A stretch of 64,000 bases of DNA, taken from Roseovarius sp. THAF27 (GTDB lineage Bacteria > Pseudomonadota > Alphaproteobacteria > Rhodobacterales > Rhodobacteraceae). Below the pieces are notes generated by a model. That model saw only the letters and a list, made by a program, of their open reading frames with translations. It did not search any database and had not been told where the DNA came from. The position numbers were made by a program, and so were the translations under genes. The stretch spans positions 1,178,001 to 1,242,000 of the forward strand of contig NZ_CP045393.1 in assembly GCF_009363655.1 (NCBI RefSeq), written 5' to 3'. This document shows positions 34,206 to 42,457 of the stretch, one piece after another. The stretch's first letter is position 1, and the number at the start of each line of letters is the position of its first letter.

Positions 34206-34333
34206 GGCTCTGCATCTTTGGCGGCCGCGCGACGTGACGCCCGGCCAAACGTTTCTGTCGGGTTTTTGCTGGCAAGTCGCGGCGGGATGTGGCAGCGAAG
34301 GGCGCCAACACCCTTTGAGGACCCGCTCGCCGC

Positions 34334-35998
34334 ATGTCGGAAAGCCTGCTGCACCGCCTGGCCTGGATCGTCGTCGCGCTCTGCGTGGCGCCGATCATCG
34401 CGTCCGCGCTGGCGGCGTTCACCGGCGACCTCGACACCTGGCGCAACGTGTTGTCGAGTGTCCTGCCGCGCTATACCGCGACGACGCTGATCCTCGTGGT
34501 CGTGGTGGGGCTGTCCACCGCCGTCATAGGCTCGGTCACCGCGTGGCTGGTGACGGTCTATCGCTTTCCGGGACATCGCTGGCTGGAGATCGCACTGGCG
34601 CTGCCGCTGGCCTTTCCGGCCTATGTTCTGGCCTATGCCTATACCTATCTGCTGGATCATCCCGGCCCGGTGCAGACCCTCTTGCGGGATGTGACGGGGT
34701 GGGGGCCGCGCGACTACTGGTTCCCCGAGATCCGCAGCCTGGGCGGTGCGGCGCTGATGCTGATCATCGTTCTTTACCCGTATGTCTACCTGCTGGCGCG
34801 GGCGTCGTTCCGGCAGCAATCGTCGAACGCATTCCTGGTGGCGCGCACGCTGGGGCGCTCGCCGATGGCGGCGTTCTGGCGGGTGGCGCTGCCGATGGCG
34901 CGCCCTGCCATTGCCGGCGGCGCGCTTTTGGCGGTGATGGAGACGATCGCGGATTACGGCACGGTGGCATTCTTCAATGTGCAGACCTTCGCCACGGGGA
35001 TCTACCAGGCTTGGTTCAGCCTGGGGGACCGGCCCGCTGCGGCGCAGCTGTCGCTGTGCCTTTTGATGTTCGCGCTGCTGGTGGCGGGCCTGGAGCGGGC
35101 GCAGCGGGGCCGCGCGCAGACGGCGGGACGCGGGGCACGGTTCGACACGCTGGAGAAGCCGCGGCTGACCGGCGGCGCGGGATGGATCGCGACACTGGTC
35201 TGCCTCGTGCCGGTGCTGCTGGGCTTCATTGTCCCGGTCATCATGCTGGGCACGATGGCGGTGGGGTCGGGCCAGAACCTCTTTGCGGCGCGCTATATCG
35301 GCTTCATGCAGAATTCGGTCCTGCTGGCCTCGGTCGCGGCGGTCCTGACGGTGATGGGCGCGATCCTGATCGGGTTCCGCGCGCGCACCCGGCCCACGCG
35401 GGGCAGCAAGGCGCTGGTGGTGGGCGCGGGACTGGGATACGCGGTGCCCGGAGGCGTCATCGCCGTGGGCCTGATGGTGCCGATGGCCGCGCTCGACAAC
35501 CTGATCGACCGGATCATGGAGAGCAATTTCGGCATCGATACCGGGCTGCTGATCACCGGGTCGATCTGGTTGATGGTGCTGGCCTACATGACCCGGTTCA
35601 TGGCGGCGGCGCTGAATGCCTATGACAGCGGCATGGCGACCGTGCCGGGGCATTTCGATGCCATCGGGCGGTCGCTGGGGCAATCGGGGCCGAAGCTGTT
35701 GATGCGGGTGCATCTGCCGGTGGCGCGATCCTCGGTGCTGACGGCGCTGCTGATCGTATTCGTGGACGTGATGAAGGAGTTGCCGGCGACGCTGATCCTG
35801 CATCCGTTCAACTTTCAGACACTGGCGGTACAGGCGCACCGGCTGGCCGCCGATGAGCGGCTGCACGAGGCGGCGGTGCCGTCGCTGGTGCTGGTGGCGT
35901 TCGGGTTGTTGCCGGTGATCATCCTCTGCCGGTCGATCGGGCGTGAAGAGCCGGGGCGCCGCGCGGCGCGGCTGGGGGCGGCGGTGAAGGCCGGTTAA
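34334..35998 (+). CDS. Ferric iron ABC transporter permease (FbpB-type)
   Basis: 554-residue double permease with two homologous six-helix halves (about residues 10-255 and 275-535). Each half has an EAA-type loop: LVARTLGRSPMAAFWRVALP in the first, and DAIGRSLGQSGPKLLMRVHL followed by DVMKELPATLILHPFN in the second. Typical of FbpB/SfuB systems importing Fe(III) from a periplasmic binding protein. The partner FbpA and ATPase genes are not in this window. It probably shares iron regulation with the hemP unit, though a palindrome separates them. Confidence 0.92.
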   Translation: MSESLLHRLAWIVVALCVAPIIASALAAFTGDLDTWRNVLSSVLPRYTATTLILVVVVGLSTAVIGSVTAWLVTVYRFPGHRWLEIALALPLAFPAYVLAYAYTYLLDHPGPVQTLLRDVTGWGPRDYWFPEIRSLGGAALMLIIVLYPYVYLLARASFRQQSSNAFLVARTLGRSPMAAFWRVALPMARPAIAGGALLAVMETIADYGTVAFFNVQTFATGIYQAWFSLGDRPAAAQLSLCLLMFALLVAGLERAQRGRAQTAGRGARFDTLEKPRLTGGAGWIATLVCLVPVLLGFIVPVIMLGTMAVGSGQNLFAARYIGFMQNSVLLASVAAVLTVMGAILIGFRARTRPTRGSKALVVGAGLGYAVPGGVIAVGLMVPMAALDNLIDRIMESNFGIDTGLLITGSIWLMVLAYMTRFMAAALNAYDSGMATVPGHFDAIGRSLGQSGPKLLMRVHLPVARSSVLTALLIVFVDVMKELPATLILHPFNFQTLAVQAHRLAADERLHEAAVPSLVLVAFGLLPVIILCRSIGREEPGRRAARLGAAVKAG

Positions 35999-36000
35999 GA

Positions 36001-36087
36001 GCGGTTTCGCCGCGGGCTGCGCCCGCGCCGACCGGGGCGAGAGGCGCTGCCTCTCGCGCTCTCCGGGATATTTCCGGCCAGAGGAAG
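36001..36087. repeat. Second composite hairpin element with GGATATTTCCGGCCAGAGGAAG tail
   Basis: A GC-rich hairpin near 36011-36027 is followed by GCGAGAGGC-GCT-GCCTCTCGC (36037-36057) and then the conserved tail at 36063-36087 shared with the copy at 6790-6815. It lies between the convergent permease and tmm genes, as the first copy also lies between convergent genes. Confidence 0.65.
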
Positions 36088-36142
36088 AGCTGTGGCAAGG
36101 AGCGCACCGGCCCGCGGCATGGCGGGCCGGCGTGTAATCGGT

Positions 36143-37489
36143 TCAGCTGGTTTGCAGGTAGCTTTCCAGGCTGTCGTCCAGCGCATCTTTCCACGGCGTG
36201 TGGTGCGCGGGCGCCTGTTTGCCTGTCATGGGCGAGACATAGCCGTGGTCGCGGAAGGCCATGATGTCCTTCTTCTTGTGCTTCTTCCAGGCGTAGAACT
36301 GCTGGCAGGCCATCTCGACATCGAAGCCGGGATAGTCGGTTTCGGCCATCAGCTCCTCGGTATAGTCGCCCTGGTAGCGGATGCAGGCGTAATCGTCCTC
36401 GAGCGCGTCCTCGTCGGCCTGGCGCTTTTTCCAGTCGGCCTCCATCGTCGCGGTGTCCGGCAGGGCGATGCGGCCCAGGATGCAGTCGCGGACCCACCAG
36501 GCCTGAGCGTCAAACATATTGAAGGTGAACCACTGGTCCTGCATCCCGAGGTAGAACATACGGGGATTTTCGATCCAGACGACGCCCTTGTAGAGGTCGT
36601 CCGCCGCCAGGCGGTTCGCGGTTTTCAGGCGCAGGTCGTCGGGCAGGAAGGGGAAGTGGTGCTTGTAGCCGGTGCACAGGATGATCGCGTCGACCTCGCG
36701 GGTGTGGCCATCGGAGAAATGGGCGGTCTTGCCCTCGACCTTCTCCAGTGCCGGCACCTCGTCCCAATTGTCGGGCCAGTCATAGCCCATGGGGCCGGAG
36801 CGATAGCAGGTGGTGATCGAATTGGCGCCGTATTTCCAGCATTGCGAACCGATATCCTCGGCCGAGTAGGACGCGCCCATCAGCAGGATGTCCTTGCCCT
36901 CGAACTCGCGGGCATCGCGGAAATCGTGGGCGTGCAGGATGCGGCCGTTGAACGTGTCGAAGCCCGGGTAGTGGGGCACGTTGGGCGTGGAGAAGTGGCC
37001 GGTGGCGACGATGACGTGGTCGTACTCTTCCTCGGTTTCGGTGTCGGAGCTGGAGTCGCGGGCGGTGACGTTGAATTTCTCGGTCTTGTCGTCGTAGCGC
37101 ACGTCGCGGACCACGTTGTTGAAGCGGATCCAGTCGCGCACGCCGGCCTTTTTCACCCGGCCCTCGATATAGTCGAAGAGCACGGCGCGGGGCGGGTAGC
37201 TGGCGATTTCCTTGCCGAAATGTTCGTCGAACGTGTAATCGGCGAACTCGAGCCCTTCCTTGGGGCCGTTGGACCACAGGTAGCGGTACATCGAGCCGTG
37301 GCAGGGCTCGCCATCCGCGCCGACGCCGGTGCGCCAGGTGTAGTTCCAGAGACCGCCCCAGTCGCTCTGCTTTTCGTAGCAGACGATGTCGGGGATCTCG
37401 GCGCCCTTGTCGGCGGCGGATTGGAAGGCGCGCAATTGCGCCAGTCCGGACGGTCCCGCGCCGATGACGGCAACTCTTTTCTTGGCCAT
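36143..37489 (-). CDS. tmm: Trimethylamine monooxygenase (flavin-containing monooxygenase)
   Basis: 448-residue FAD/NADPH enzyme that oxidises trimethylamine to TMAO, and related amines or dimethyl sulfide. The FAD fold motif is [14 protein letters not shown] at the N-terminus, followed by [19 protein letters not shown] and [15 protein letters not shown], highly characteristic of bacterial Tmm. The FMO signature FxGxxxHxxxF is at residues 180-190 ([11 protein letters not shown]). The NADPH motif is around [11 protein letters not shown]. It is divergent from a substrate-binding-like gene, and candidate GntR operators lie in the shared promoter. tdm and TMAO transporter genes are not in the window. 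Confidence 0.95.
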   Translation of the reverse strand: MAKKRVAVIGAGPSGLAQLRAFQSAADKGAEIPDIVCYEKQSDWGGLWNYTWRTGVGADGEPCHGSMYRYLWSNGPKEGLEFADYTFDEHFGKEIASYPPRAVLFDYIEGRVKKAGVRDWIRFNNVVRDVRYDDKTEKFNVTARDSSSDTETEEEYDHVIVATGHFSTPNVPHYPGFDTFNGRILHAHDFRDAREFEGKDILLMGASYSAEDIGSQCWKYGANSITTCYRSGPMGYDWPDNWDEVPALEKVEGKTAHFSDGHTREVDAIILCTGYKHHFPFLPDDLRLKTANRLAADDLYKGVVWIENPRMFYLGMQDQWFTFNMFDAQAWWVRDCILGRIALPDTATMEADWKKRQADEDALEDDYACIRYQGDYTEELMAETDYPGFDVEMACQQFYAWKKHKKKDIMAFRDHGYVSPMTGKQAPAHHTPWKDALDDSLESYLQTS

Positions 37490-37507
37490 TGTATCTTATC
37501 TCCCTAG

Positions 37508-37577
37508 ATTGGTGTGGACCAATTATTGACTTTGGTTCTTTTGGTTCCTTTTACTAAGCCAAAGACTGGACCAGTCT
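37508..37577. promoter_or_regulatory. Candidate GntR operators between tmm and the binding-protein gene
   Basis: Two inverted repeats occur in the 115-bp divergent region: ATTGGT-GTGG-ACCAAT at 37508-37523, beside the tmm start, and AGACTGG-A-CCAGTCT at 37563-37577. Both share TGGACCA. TGGT/ACCA half-sites fit FadR-type GntR recognition and recur at the promoter of the nearby GntR gene. Confidence 0.6.
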
Positions 37578-37604
37578 GTCAAGGATTCCTTAAGGGAGCG
37601 TGCG

Positions 37605-38927
37605 GTGGCCGCGGAAACATCAAGTTTTGCTCAGAGATTGGCCCTTTCGGGGGTGATGCCGCGCCTGTCGGTGGGCATGGCGCGCACGGTGGATATCGGT
37701 TTCCTGGCGCCGTTGTCGGGGCAGGCGGAAAGCTGGGGGCTGCCCGGATTGCAGGGCTGCCGCATCTGGGAGCGGTGGCTGAACAACGCGGGCGGGGTGC
37801 TGATCGGGGGGCGGCGTTATCCGATCCGCATTCACTCATATGACAGTGGAGAAAGTGCTGACGCGGCGCGCGAGGGGGCGCAGGCGCTCATGCGCGACCA
37901 CGACATCAAGCTGATGATGATGCTGGGCGGCGACGCCTATCGCGCGGTGGGGCAGGACCTGATGGACAGGCGCATCCTGACCTCGACCCTGCTGCCCTCG
38001 GACCTGTCGCCGGACGCGCCTTACCTCATTGCGCCGTCGGAGGTGCATCCGGTTTACGTGGTCACGGGAGTGGAGTGGCTGACGCAGCGGCATCCGGAGC
38101 TGAAGACCGTCGCGCTTTGCGCGCAGCAGGACGGCATGGGCCTTCCGTCGCTGGCCACCTACCGCGCGGCGTTCAAGGCGGCGGGGGTCGAGATCGTGCA
38201 CGAGGTGCAGTACCCCGCGGAAGGCGCACCGGCGGAGAACGTGGTGGGGCCGATGCTGGCCGCGAACCCCGATATCCTGTGCTGGTGCACGAGCTATACG
38301 CCAATGGTGCACGCGATGACGGAATATGCACATGCCAAGGGATTCAAAGGACAAATCCTGTCCTGCACCTGCGATCATTACGGTCACCTGGTGGAGAAGC
38401 TGGGCGCGGAGTTCATGGAAGGCGTGGTGTTCCAGTTCCCCGATTTCGACGATCCGGCGCTGAGCGAGAAGGCGTTTTTCTTCAACCGGCCGCATGCGTT
38501 CTACGAGGAATACAACGCCGCCTATCCCGACAGCTGGACGGCCGTGAGTTGGGAATACGCGGCGATCTTGGATATCTGGCACGCCGCGGTCGAAAAGGCC
38601 GACAGCGTGGCGCCGGCAAGCGTGCTGGCGGCGATGAAACAGCTGGGCGAAGTCACACATGCTTTCGGTCCCGCCGAGTGGTGGGGCACGGAGATGTTCG
38701 GGATTGACAACGCGCTGGTGGGCGACTGGCCGGTGGTGCGTATCGAGGAGGGGCGGGCCAGGGTCGTGGCGTTCGGGTCGGTGCCGGGATGGCTGCGGCG
38801 GCACGAGGATCTGTTGCGGGCAGAGATGCAGGACCTGGGGCAGATGTGGCAGCAGCGGCTGTCCTATGAGCGGGTGCTGGCGCTGGGGGCGCGCGTGGTG
38901 CAGGGCGAGGGTGCGACTGAAGGGTAA
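37605..38927 (+). CDS. Type I periplasmic-binding-fold protein, no signal peptide (AmiC/UrtA-like)
   Basis: 440-residue protein with the Peripla_BP_6 fold used by branched-chain amino acid, urea and amide receptors. DIGFLAPLSGQAESWGLPGL, YPIRIHSYDSGESADAA and KLMMMLGGDAYRAVGQDLMD belong to the N-terminal lobe. No signal peptide or lipobox is visible after either the GTG used here or nearby ATGs. It may therefore be a cytoplasmic ligand sensor like AmiC, or be missing a signal. No permease or ATPase is adjacent. Divergence from tmm and shared candidate operators suggest a ligand linked to methylated amines. Confidence 0.8.
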   Translation: MAAETSSFAQRLALSGVMPRLSVGMARTVDIGFLAPLSGQAESWGLPGLQGCRIWERWLNNAGGVLIGGRRYPIRIHSYDSGESADAAREGAQALMRDHDIKLMMMLGGDAYRAVGQDLMDRRILTSTLLPSDLSPDAPYLIAPSEVHPVYVVTGVEWLTQRHPELKTVALCAQQDGMGLPSLATYRAAFKAAGVEIVHEVQYPAEGAPAENVVGPMLAANPDILCWCTSYTPMVHAMTEYAHAKGFKGQILSCTCDHYGHLVEKLGAEFMEGVVFQFPDFDDPALSEKAFFFNRPHAFYEEYNAAYPDSWTAVSWEYAAILDIWHAAVEKADSVAPASVLAAMKQLGEVTHAFGPAEWWGTEMFGIDNALVGDWPVVRIEEGRARVVAFGSVPGWLRRHEDLLRAEMQDLGQMWQQRLSYERVLALGARVVQGEGATEG

Positions 38928-38955
38928 ACGCGGGCGAATCGGGCCGAATCGGCGT

Positions 38956-38988
38956 GTCGGTATTGCGTCGGTATCCGGGTGGTATTCC
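38956..38988. repeat. Three 11-bp direct repeats containing GGTAT
   Basis: GGTAT occurs at 38959, 38970 and 38981 with exact 11-bp spacing, within imperfect units beginning GTCGGTATTGC. Spacing near one helical turn is typical of cooperative protein binding. It sits just after the binding-protein gene. Role unknown. Confidence 0.5.
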
Positions 38989-39034
38989 GACGGTGCGTTT
39001 TTTGCTGATTTGGCAAGTGAACGGGGCGGGCGGT

Positions 39035-39083
39035 GCAAAAGCCTTTTGAAGGCTTTTGCCAAGACTTTTCTGAAAAGTCTTGG
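39035..39083. terminator. Tandem perfect hairpins between convergent genes
   Basis: The first hairpin has arms GCAAAAGCCTT / AAGGCTTTTGC around TTG (39035-39059). The second has arms CCAAGACTTTTC / GAAAAGTCTTGG around a single T (39059-39083). A/T runs within the stems suit bidirectional termination for the binding-protein and GntR genes. Confidence 0.75.
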
Positions 39084-39110
39084 CCTTGCGTTAACCGGGG
39101 TTAATGCGCG

Positions 39111-39839
39111 TCAATCATCCTGAAGAAGCAGTTTTTGTTCCTCGACGAGATGCAGCTTGATGAACTCCACCGCCTGGCCGACATCGCGCGAGGCGATGGC
39201 GTTGTAGAGCGTGTTGTAGCGTTTCTGGTAGTCCTGCATCCGGCGCGGCGTGAGCGCGCGGCGGCGCAGGCGGGTGCGATAGCTTTCGCGGTAGGTGTCG
39301 ATGGCCAGCCGGTAGCAGGAGGCCAGAAGGGCGTTGCCGGTGCCTTCGGCGATCTGCAGGTAGAGCTGTTCCTCGAGCGCGATGAAGGCGTCGATATCGG
39401 TGGTGACGGTCTCGATCCGCGACAGGGTTTCTGACAGCGCGGTCAGCATCCGCGGGGTCATGTTCACAACTGCCAGCCGGACGATTTCGGGCTCGAGGAT
39501 GCCGCGCACAACGAGGTGGTCGAGGGGGCTGGTCTCGCCGGCGACGGAATCGGGCGAGGGGGCGGCCTGGGGCGTGGAGCGGTAGGTAACGAAGCTGCCG
39601 GCGCCGGGGCGGCGGCGGATCACCTCCTGGCCCTCGAGCACGTCGAGCGCCTCGCGCACGGTGTTGCGGGCGACGCCCAGTTCGGCGGCGAGCGTGCGCT
39701 CGGACGGCAGGCGGGTGTCGCGGGGGTATTCCTCGGACTTGATGCGCGCGAAGAGCGTGTCGACGACGATCTGCACGGTGGCGCCGACCGGATGGGCGAG
39801 GCGCAGTTCGGGGGCGGTGTCTTGGGTTTCTGTGCTCAT
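39111..39839 (-). CDS. GntR-family (FadR/FCD subfamily) transcriptional regulator
   Basis: 242-residue regulator. The winged helix at about residues 20-90 contains YPRDTRLPSERTLAAELGVA then RNTVREALDVLEGQEVIRRR, the GntR signature. The C-terminal helical FCD domain (about 105-235) is expected to bind a small carboxylate or amine-derived ligand, possibly with a metal. A 13-bp inverted repeat lies just upstream of its start, indicating autoregulation, and related sites flank tmm. It probably controls the tmm/binding-protein promoters; the ligand is unknown. Confidence 0.92.
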   Translation of the reverse strand: MSTETQDTAPELRLAHPVGATVQIVVDTLFARIKSEEYPRDTRLPSERTLAAELGVARNTVREALDVLEGQEVIRRRPGAGSFVTYRSTPQAAPSPDSVAGETSPLDHLVVRGILEPEIVRLAVVNMTPRMLTALSETLSRIETVTTDIDAFIALEEQLYLQIAEGTGNALLASCYRLAIDTYRESYRTRLRRRALTPRRMQDYQKRYNTLYNAIASRDVGQAVEFIKLHLVEEQKLLLQDD

Positions 39840-39842
39840 CGG

Positions 39843-39883
39843 ACCAGACCAATTTCGGTGTAACTGGTATAAATTGGTCTGGT
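39843..39883. promoter_or_regulatory. Perfect 13-bp inverted repeat at the GntR promoter
   Basis: Arms ACCAGACCAATTT (39843-39855) and AAATTGGTCTGGT (39871-39883) are perfectly complementary across a 15-bp spacer. They start four bases from the GntR start codon and lie 39 bp before the thioesterase start. They share the GGACCA/TTGGTC core with the tmm operators. Confidence 0.7.
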
Positions 39884-39922
39884 GGGCGCGTAAAGCGTGG
39901 TCATGCGCTTAGGGCCCATGCT

Positions 39923-40417
39923 ATGGCATCTTCCATGACCGAGCCTGCGCCCCTGATGTCCAGCTTTCACGCCGTCGAGGCGGAATGGATCGACTATAAC
40001 CAGCATATGAACATGGGGTATTACACGGTCCTGTTCGACCGCGCCGCCGACGAGGCCTATGCCGAGATCGGGTTCGGGCCGGAGTATCGCGACTCCAGCG
40101 GCTGCACCACCTACACTGCCGAGTTTCACGTGCGTTACCTGCGCGAGCTGAAGCTGGGCGACCGGGTGCAGGCTGCGTTCCGCATCCTCGACCATGACGA
40201 GAAGCGGTTTCACAGCTACCAGGAGCTGATCCGCGAAGATGGCACCGTGGTGGCGACGGGCGAGGGGATCGCGCTGCATGTGGACCAGTCGGGACCGAAG
40301 GTGGCGCCGATGCCCGAGGCGATCCTGGCGCGCCTGCGGCAGGTGGCCGAGCAGCACGGGAAACTGCCGCGCCCCGAAACGGCGGGACGCGGCATGGGAT
40401 TGCGGCGCCGGCGTTAG
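39923..40417 (+). CDS. Hot-dog fold thioesterase (4HBT-like)
   Basis: 164-residue acyl-CoA thioesterase-type protein. The segment EWIDYNQHMNMGYYTVLFDR contains the Asp/Asn-x-x-x-His region conserved in 4HBT enzymes, followed by TYTAEFHVRYLRELKLGDRV. Relatives act on small CoA esters, and betainyl-CoA in carnitine degradation is one documented substrate of similar proteins. That substrate would fit the methylated-amine neighbourhood but is inference. It is divergent from the GntR gene across the 13-bp repeat, so probably regulated by it. An in-frame ATG four codons later is an alternative start. Confidence 0.85.
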   Translation: MASSMTEPAPLMSSFHAVEAEWIDYNQHMNMGYYTVLFDRAADEAYAEIGFGPEYRDSSGCTTYTAEFHVRYLRELKLGDRVQAAFRILDHDEKRFHSYQELIREDGTVVATGEGIALHVDQSGPKVAPMPEAILARLRQVAEQHGKLPRPETAGRGMGLRRRR

Positions 40418-40462
40418 GCGCAACGCGCCTTTCCTCCCCCACGGAGCGGCACCGCATTCCGT

Positions 40463-42325
40463 TCAGTTGCCCGACGTGAGACCCCTTGCCAGGAAGGTCT
40501 CGTAGAATTCGATCGCCGAGTAGCACATCGTCACCGAGCTGTCGTTCGGGTTGTACCAGGCGTTGATTTCCTCGCAATCGCGGAAGGTGACGGTCAGGTC
40601 GCGGGGCCAGACGAAATACTCCTCGAAGACCCGCAACAGCGTCGGGATCAGATCGTTGAATTTCATCAGCGCCTCGGTGGTGCGGCCGTAGTCCGTCTGC
40701 GTCGGCTGGAAAACGAGGTTGATCTTGCCGCCGGGTTGGTTGGCGGGGAAGCGGCCGGGCAGGTCGGGGCCGAGGTTGCGGCCGCGCAGGGCCAGCAATT
40801 CTTCCCAGGCTTCGAACTTGGTCTGGTATTCCTGGGCGCAGCGCTGGCGGGAGCGGTCGGTGAAGTCGACCTTGTTGGCGAGCGGGTCGAAGACCTGCGG
40901 CTCGGAGCCGTAGATGATGCAGAAGGAGTTGCGGAAGCGCTTGATGTCGGGCGCGTGCTCGTCCTGCCAGTCATGGGTGACCTGGTGCTGTTCGAGCGCC
41001 TTGGCGGAGTAGTACCACAACAGCGTCGAACTGCTGATGATGCCGGTGATGTACTCGGCGGTCTGGGGTGTGGCGCCTTCCATCACGCTGGCCATCGCGA
41101 AGGCCGAGAAACTGTCGGCCGTGTCTTCCTCGGGGCCGGTGGCCGGCAGGTCGGTTTCGCCGATCACGGCGTGCGCCATCTCGTGCAGGAAGATGCCGAG
41201 GGCGACGCCCATGCGGCGCTGGGCCTGGTCCGCGGTGAGGCCGGCAATCGGGGACGTGCCGGGTGTCTGCTGTCCGCCTTCCTGCTGGCCGGGGATGGGC
41301 GGAGGGCCATCGCCGCCGGTGTTGGGAATGGGCGGAGGTCCGTCGCCGCCGGTATTGGGAATGGGTGGAGGGCCGTCGCCGCCGGTGTTGGGAATGGGTG
41401 GAGGGCCGTCGCCGCCGGTATTGGGAATGGGTGGCGGGCCGTCGCCGCCGGTGTTGGGAATGGGTGGAGGGCCGTCGCCGCCGGTATTGGGAATGGGTGG
41501 CGGGCCGTCGCCGCCGGTATTGGGGATGGGCGGAGGGCCGTCGCCGCCGGCATTGGGGATCGGCGGGGGGCCGTCGCCGCCAGTGTTGGGAATGGGAGGA
41601 GGACCGTCGCCGCCGTCATTTGCAGGCGGGGTGGGCGGGCCATCGTCGTCGCCGCCGGGCGTGGGCAGGGGGGTGTCGCCGCCCGGTGTCGGCAGGGGGC
41701 TGGCGGTCCGGATCGGCTCGACCGTGAGGCCGGTAAAGCCCGCGACGCCGGTGCCATAGGTGATGATCCCGGTGCGGCGCGACACCGGGCCGCCGAAGCT
41801 GGCGTTGATCAGCGTGTCGCCGTTCAGCGTCGCGTGGACATCGGTGCCTTCGACCTCGAGCCTGAGGACATCGCTGCCGTCGAGCTGCGCGGAAGTGGTG
41901 TCGAGCGGCTGCGGATTGAAGCCGTCGGCGTTGCGCACGATCACGAACGGGGTTCCGTCGCTGGCAATGCTGACGGCGAAGTAGCTGTCGGCGGCCTCGT
42001 AATTGAAGATCATGCCGGCATGCATCGGCGCGGGCTCGTCCGACTGGGCAAAGAGCGTCACGGCGACCGAGAAATCGGTATCGGCCATGTCGGTCAATTC
42101 GGTCCAGTAATAGCGCACGTCACCGGGATCGCTGGTGTTGCGGAACGTGGCCCAGCCGCCTTCGGTGCCGACGGTCCAGGGGTCGTCCCGCCCGGTCTCG
42201 ACGACGCCGGAAAGCGGGCCCAGATGCGGATCGAGCGGCGATTGCGCGTGGCCGGGCAGCGGCAGGGCAAGAACGAGGGCGCAGGCAAGCACGCCGGTAA
42301 GGTATGGAAGACGAGAACGTGGCAC
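40463..42325 (-). CDS. Secreted DUF4344-type putative metallopeptidase with proline-rich repeats
   Basis: 620-residue exported protein. A signal peptide (about residues 1-27, ending GHAQ) is followed by a beta-rich domain (about 35-215) resembling a LamG-like or jelly-roll module. Ten 11-residue repeats of consensus GGDGPPPIPNT span about 235-345. The C-terminal domain (about 365-615) contains HEMAHAVIGETDLP, a HExxH zinc motif, and CEEINAWYNP near the end, matching DUF4344 putative metallopeptidases. Protein substrates are unknown. The start is GTG with a strong GGGGGAGG site. It is divergent from two secreted GYF_2 proteins that could recognise the proline repeats. Confidence 0.82.
   Translation of the reverse strand: MPRSRLPYLTGVLACALVLALPLPGHAQSPLDPHLGPLSGVVETGRDDPWTVGTEGGWATFRNTSDPGDVRYYWTELTDMADTDFSVAVTLFAQSDEPAPMHAGMIFNYEAADSYFAVSIASDGTPFVIVRNADGFNPQPLDTTSAQLDGSDVLRLEVEGTDVHATLNGDTLINASFGGPVSRRTGIITYGTGVAGFTGLTVEPIRTASPLPTPGGDTPLPTPGGDDDGPPTPPANDGGDGPPPIPNTGGDGPPPIPNAGGDGPPPIPNTGGDGPPPIPNTGGDGPPPIPNTGGDGPPPIPNTGGDGPPPIPNTGGDGPPPIPNTGGDGPPPIPNTGGDGPPPIPGQQEGGQQTPGTSPIAGLTADQAQRRMGVALGIFLHEMAHAVIGETDLPATGPEEDTADSFSAFAMASVMEGATPQTAEYITGIISSSTLLWYYSAKALEQHQVTHDWQDEHAPDIKRFRNSFCIIYGSEPQVFDPLANKVDFTDRSRQRCAQEYQTKFEAWEELLALRGRNLGPDLPGRFPANQPGGKINLVFQPTQTDYGRTTEALMKFNDLIPTLLRVFEEYFVWPRDLTVTFRDCEEINAWYNPNDSSVTMCYSAIEFYETFLARGLTSGN
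41290..41617 (-). repeat. Ten in-frame 33-bp tandem repeats (GGDGPPPIPNT)
   Basis: Ten units encode the proline linker of the metallopeptidase. At the DNA level several neighbouring units alternate between GGTGTT and GGTATT at one position, implying expansion by duplication of a 66-bp double unit. The array is coding and has no variable spacers. Confidence 0.9.
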
Positions 42326-42457
42326 GGAGGCCTCCCCCTGATAGGTCTGTGCGGCTGGCCGCTGGTGGTTGACGGACAGTAAACCCGAAAAGGCGGTCTG
42401 GCGGCTTCACCCAATTGGGTGAGGACGCGGCTGCGCCGGGGCGCGATAGTCGGTCTG

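Noticed and set aside
41290..41617. CRISPR array
   Set aside because: The 33-bp repeats are contiguous, in frame and lack spacers; they encode a proline linker.
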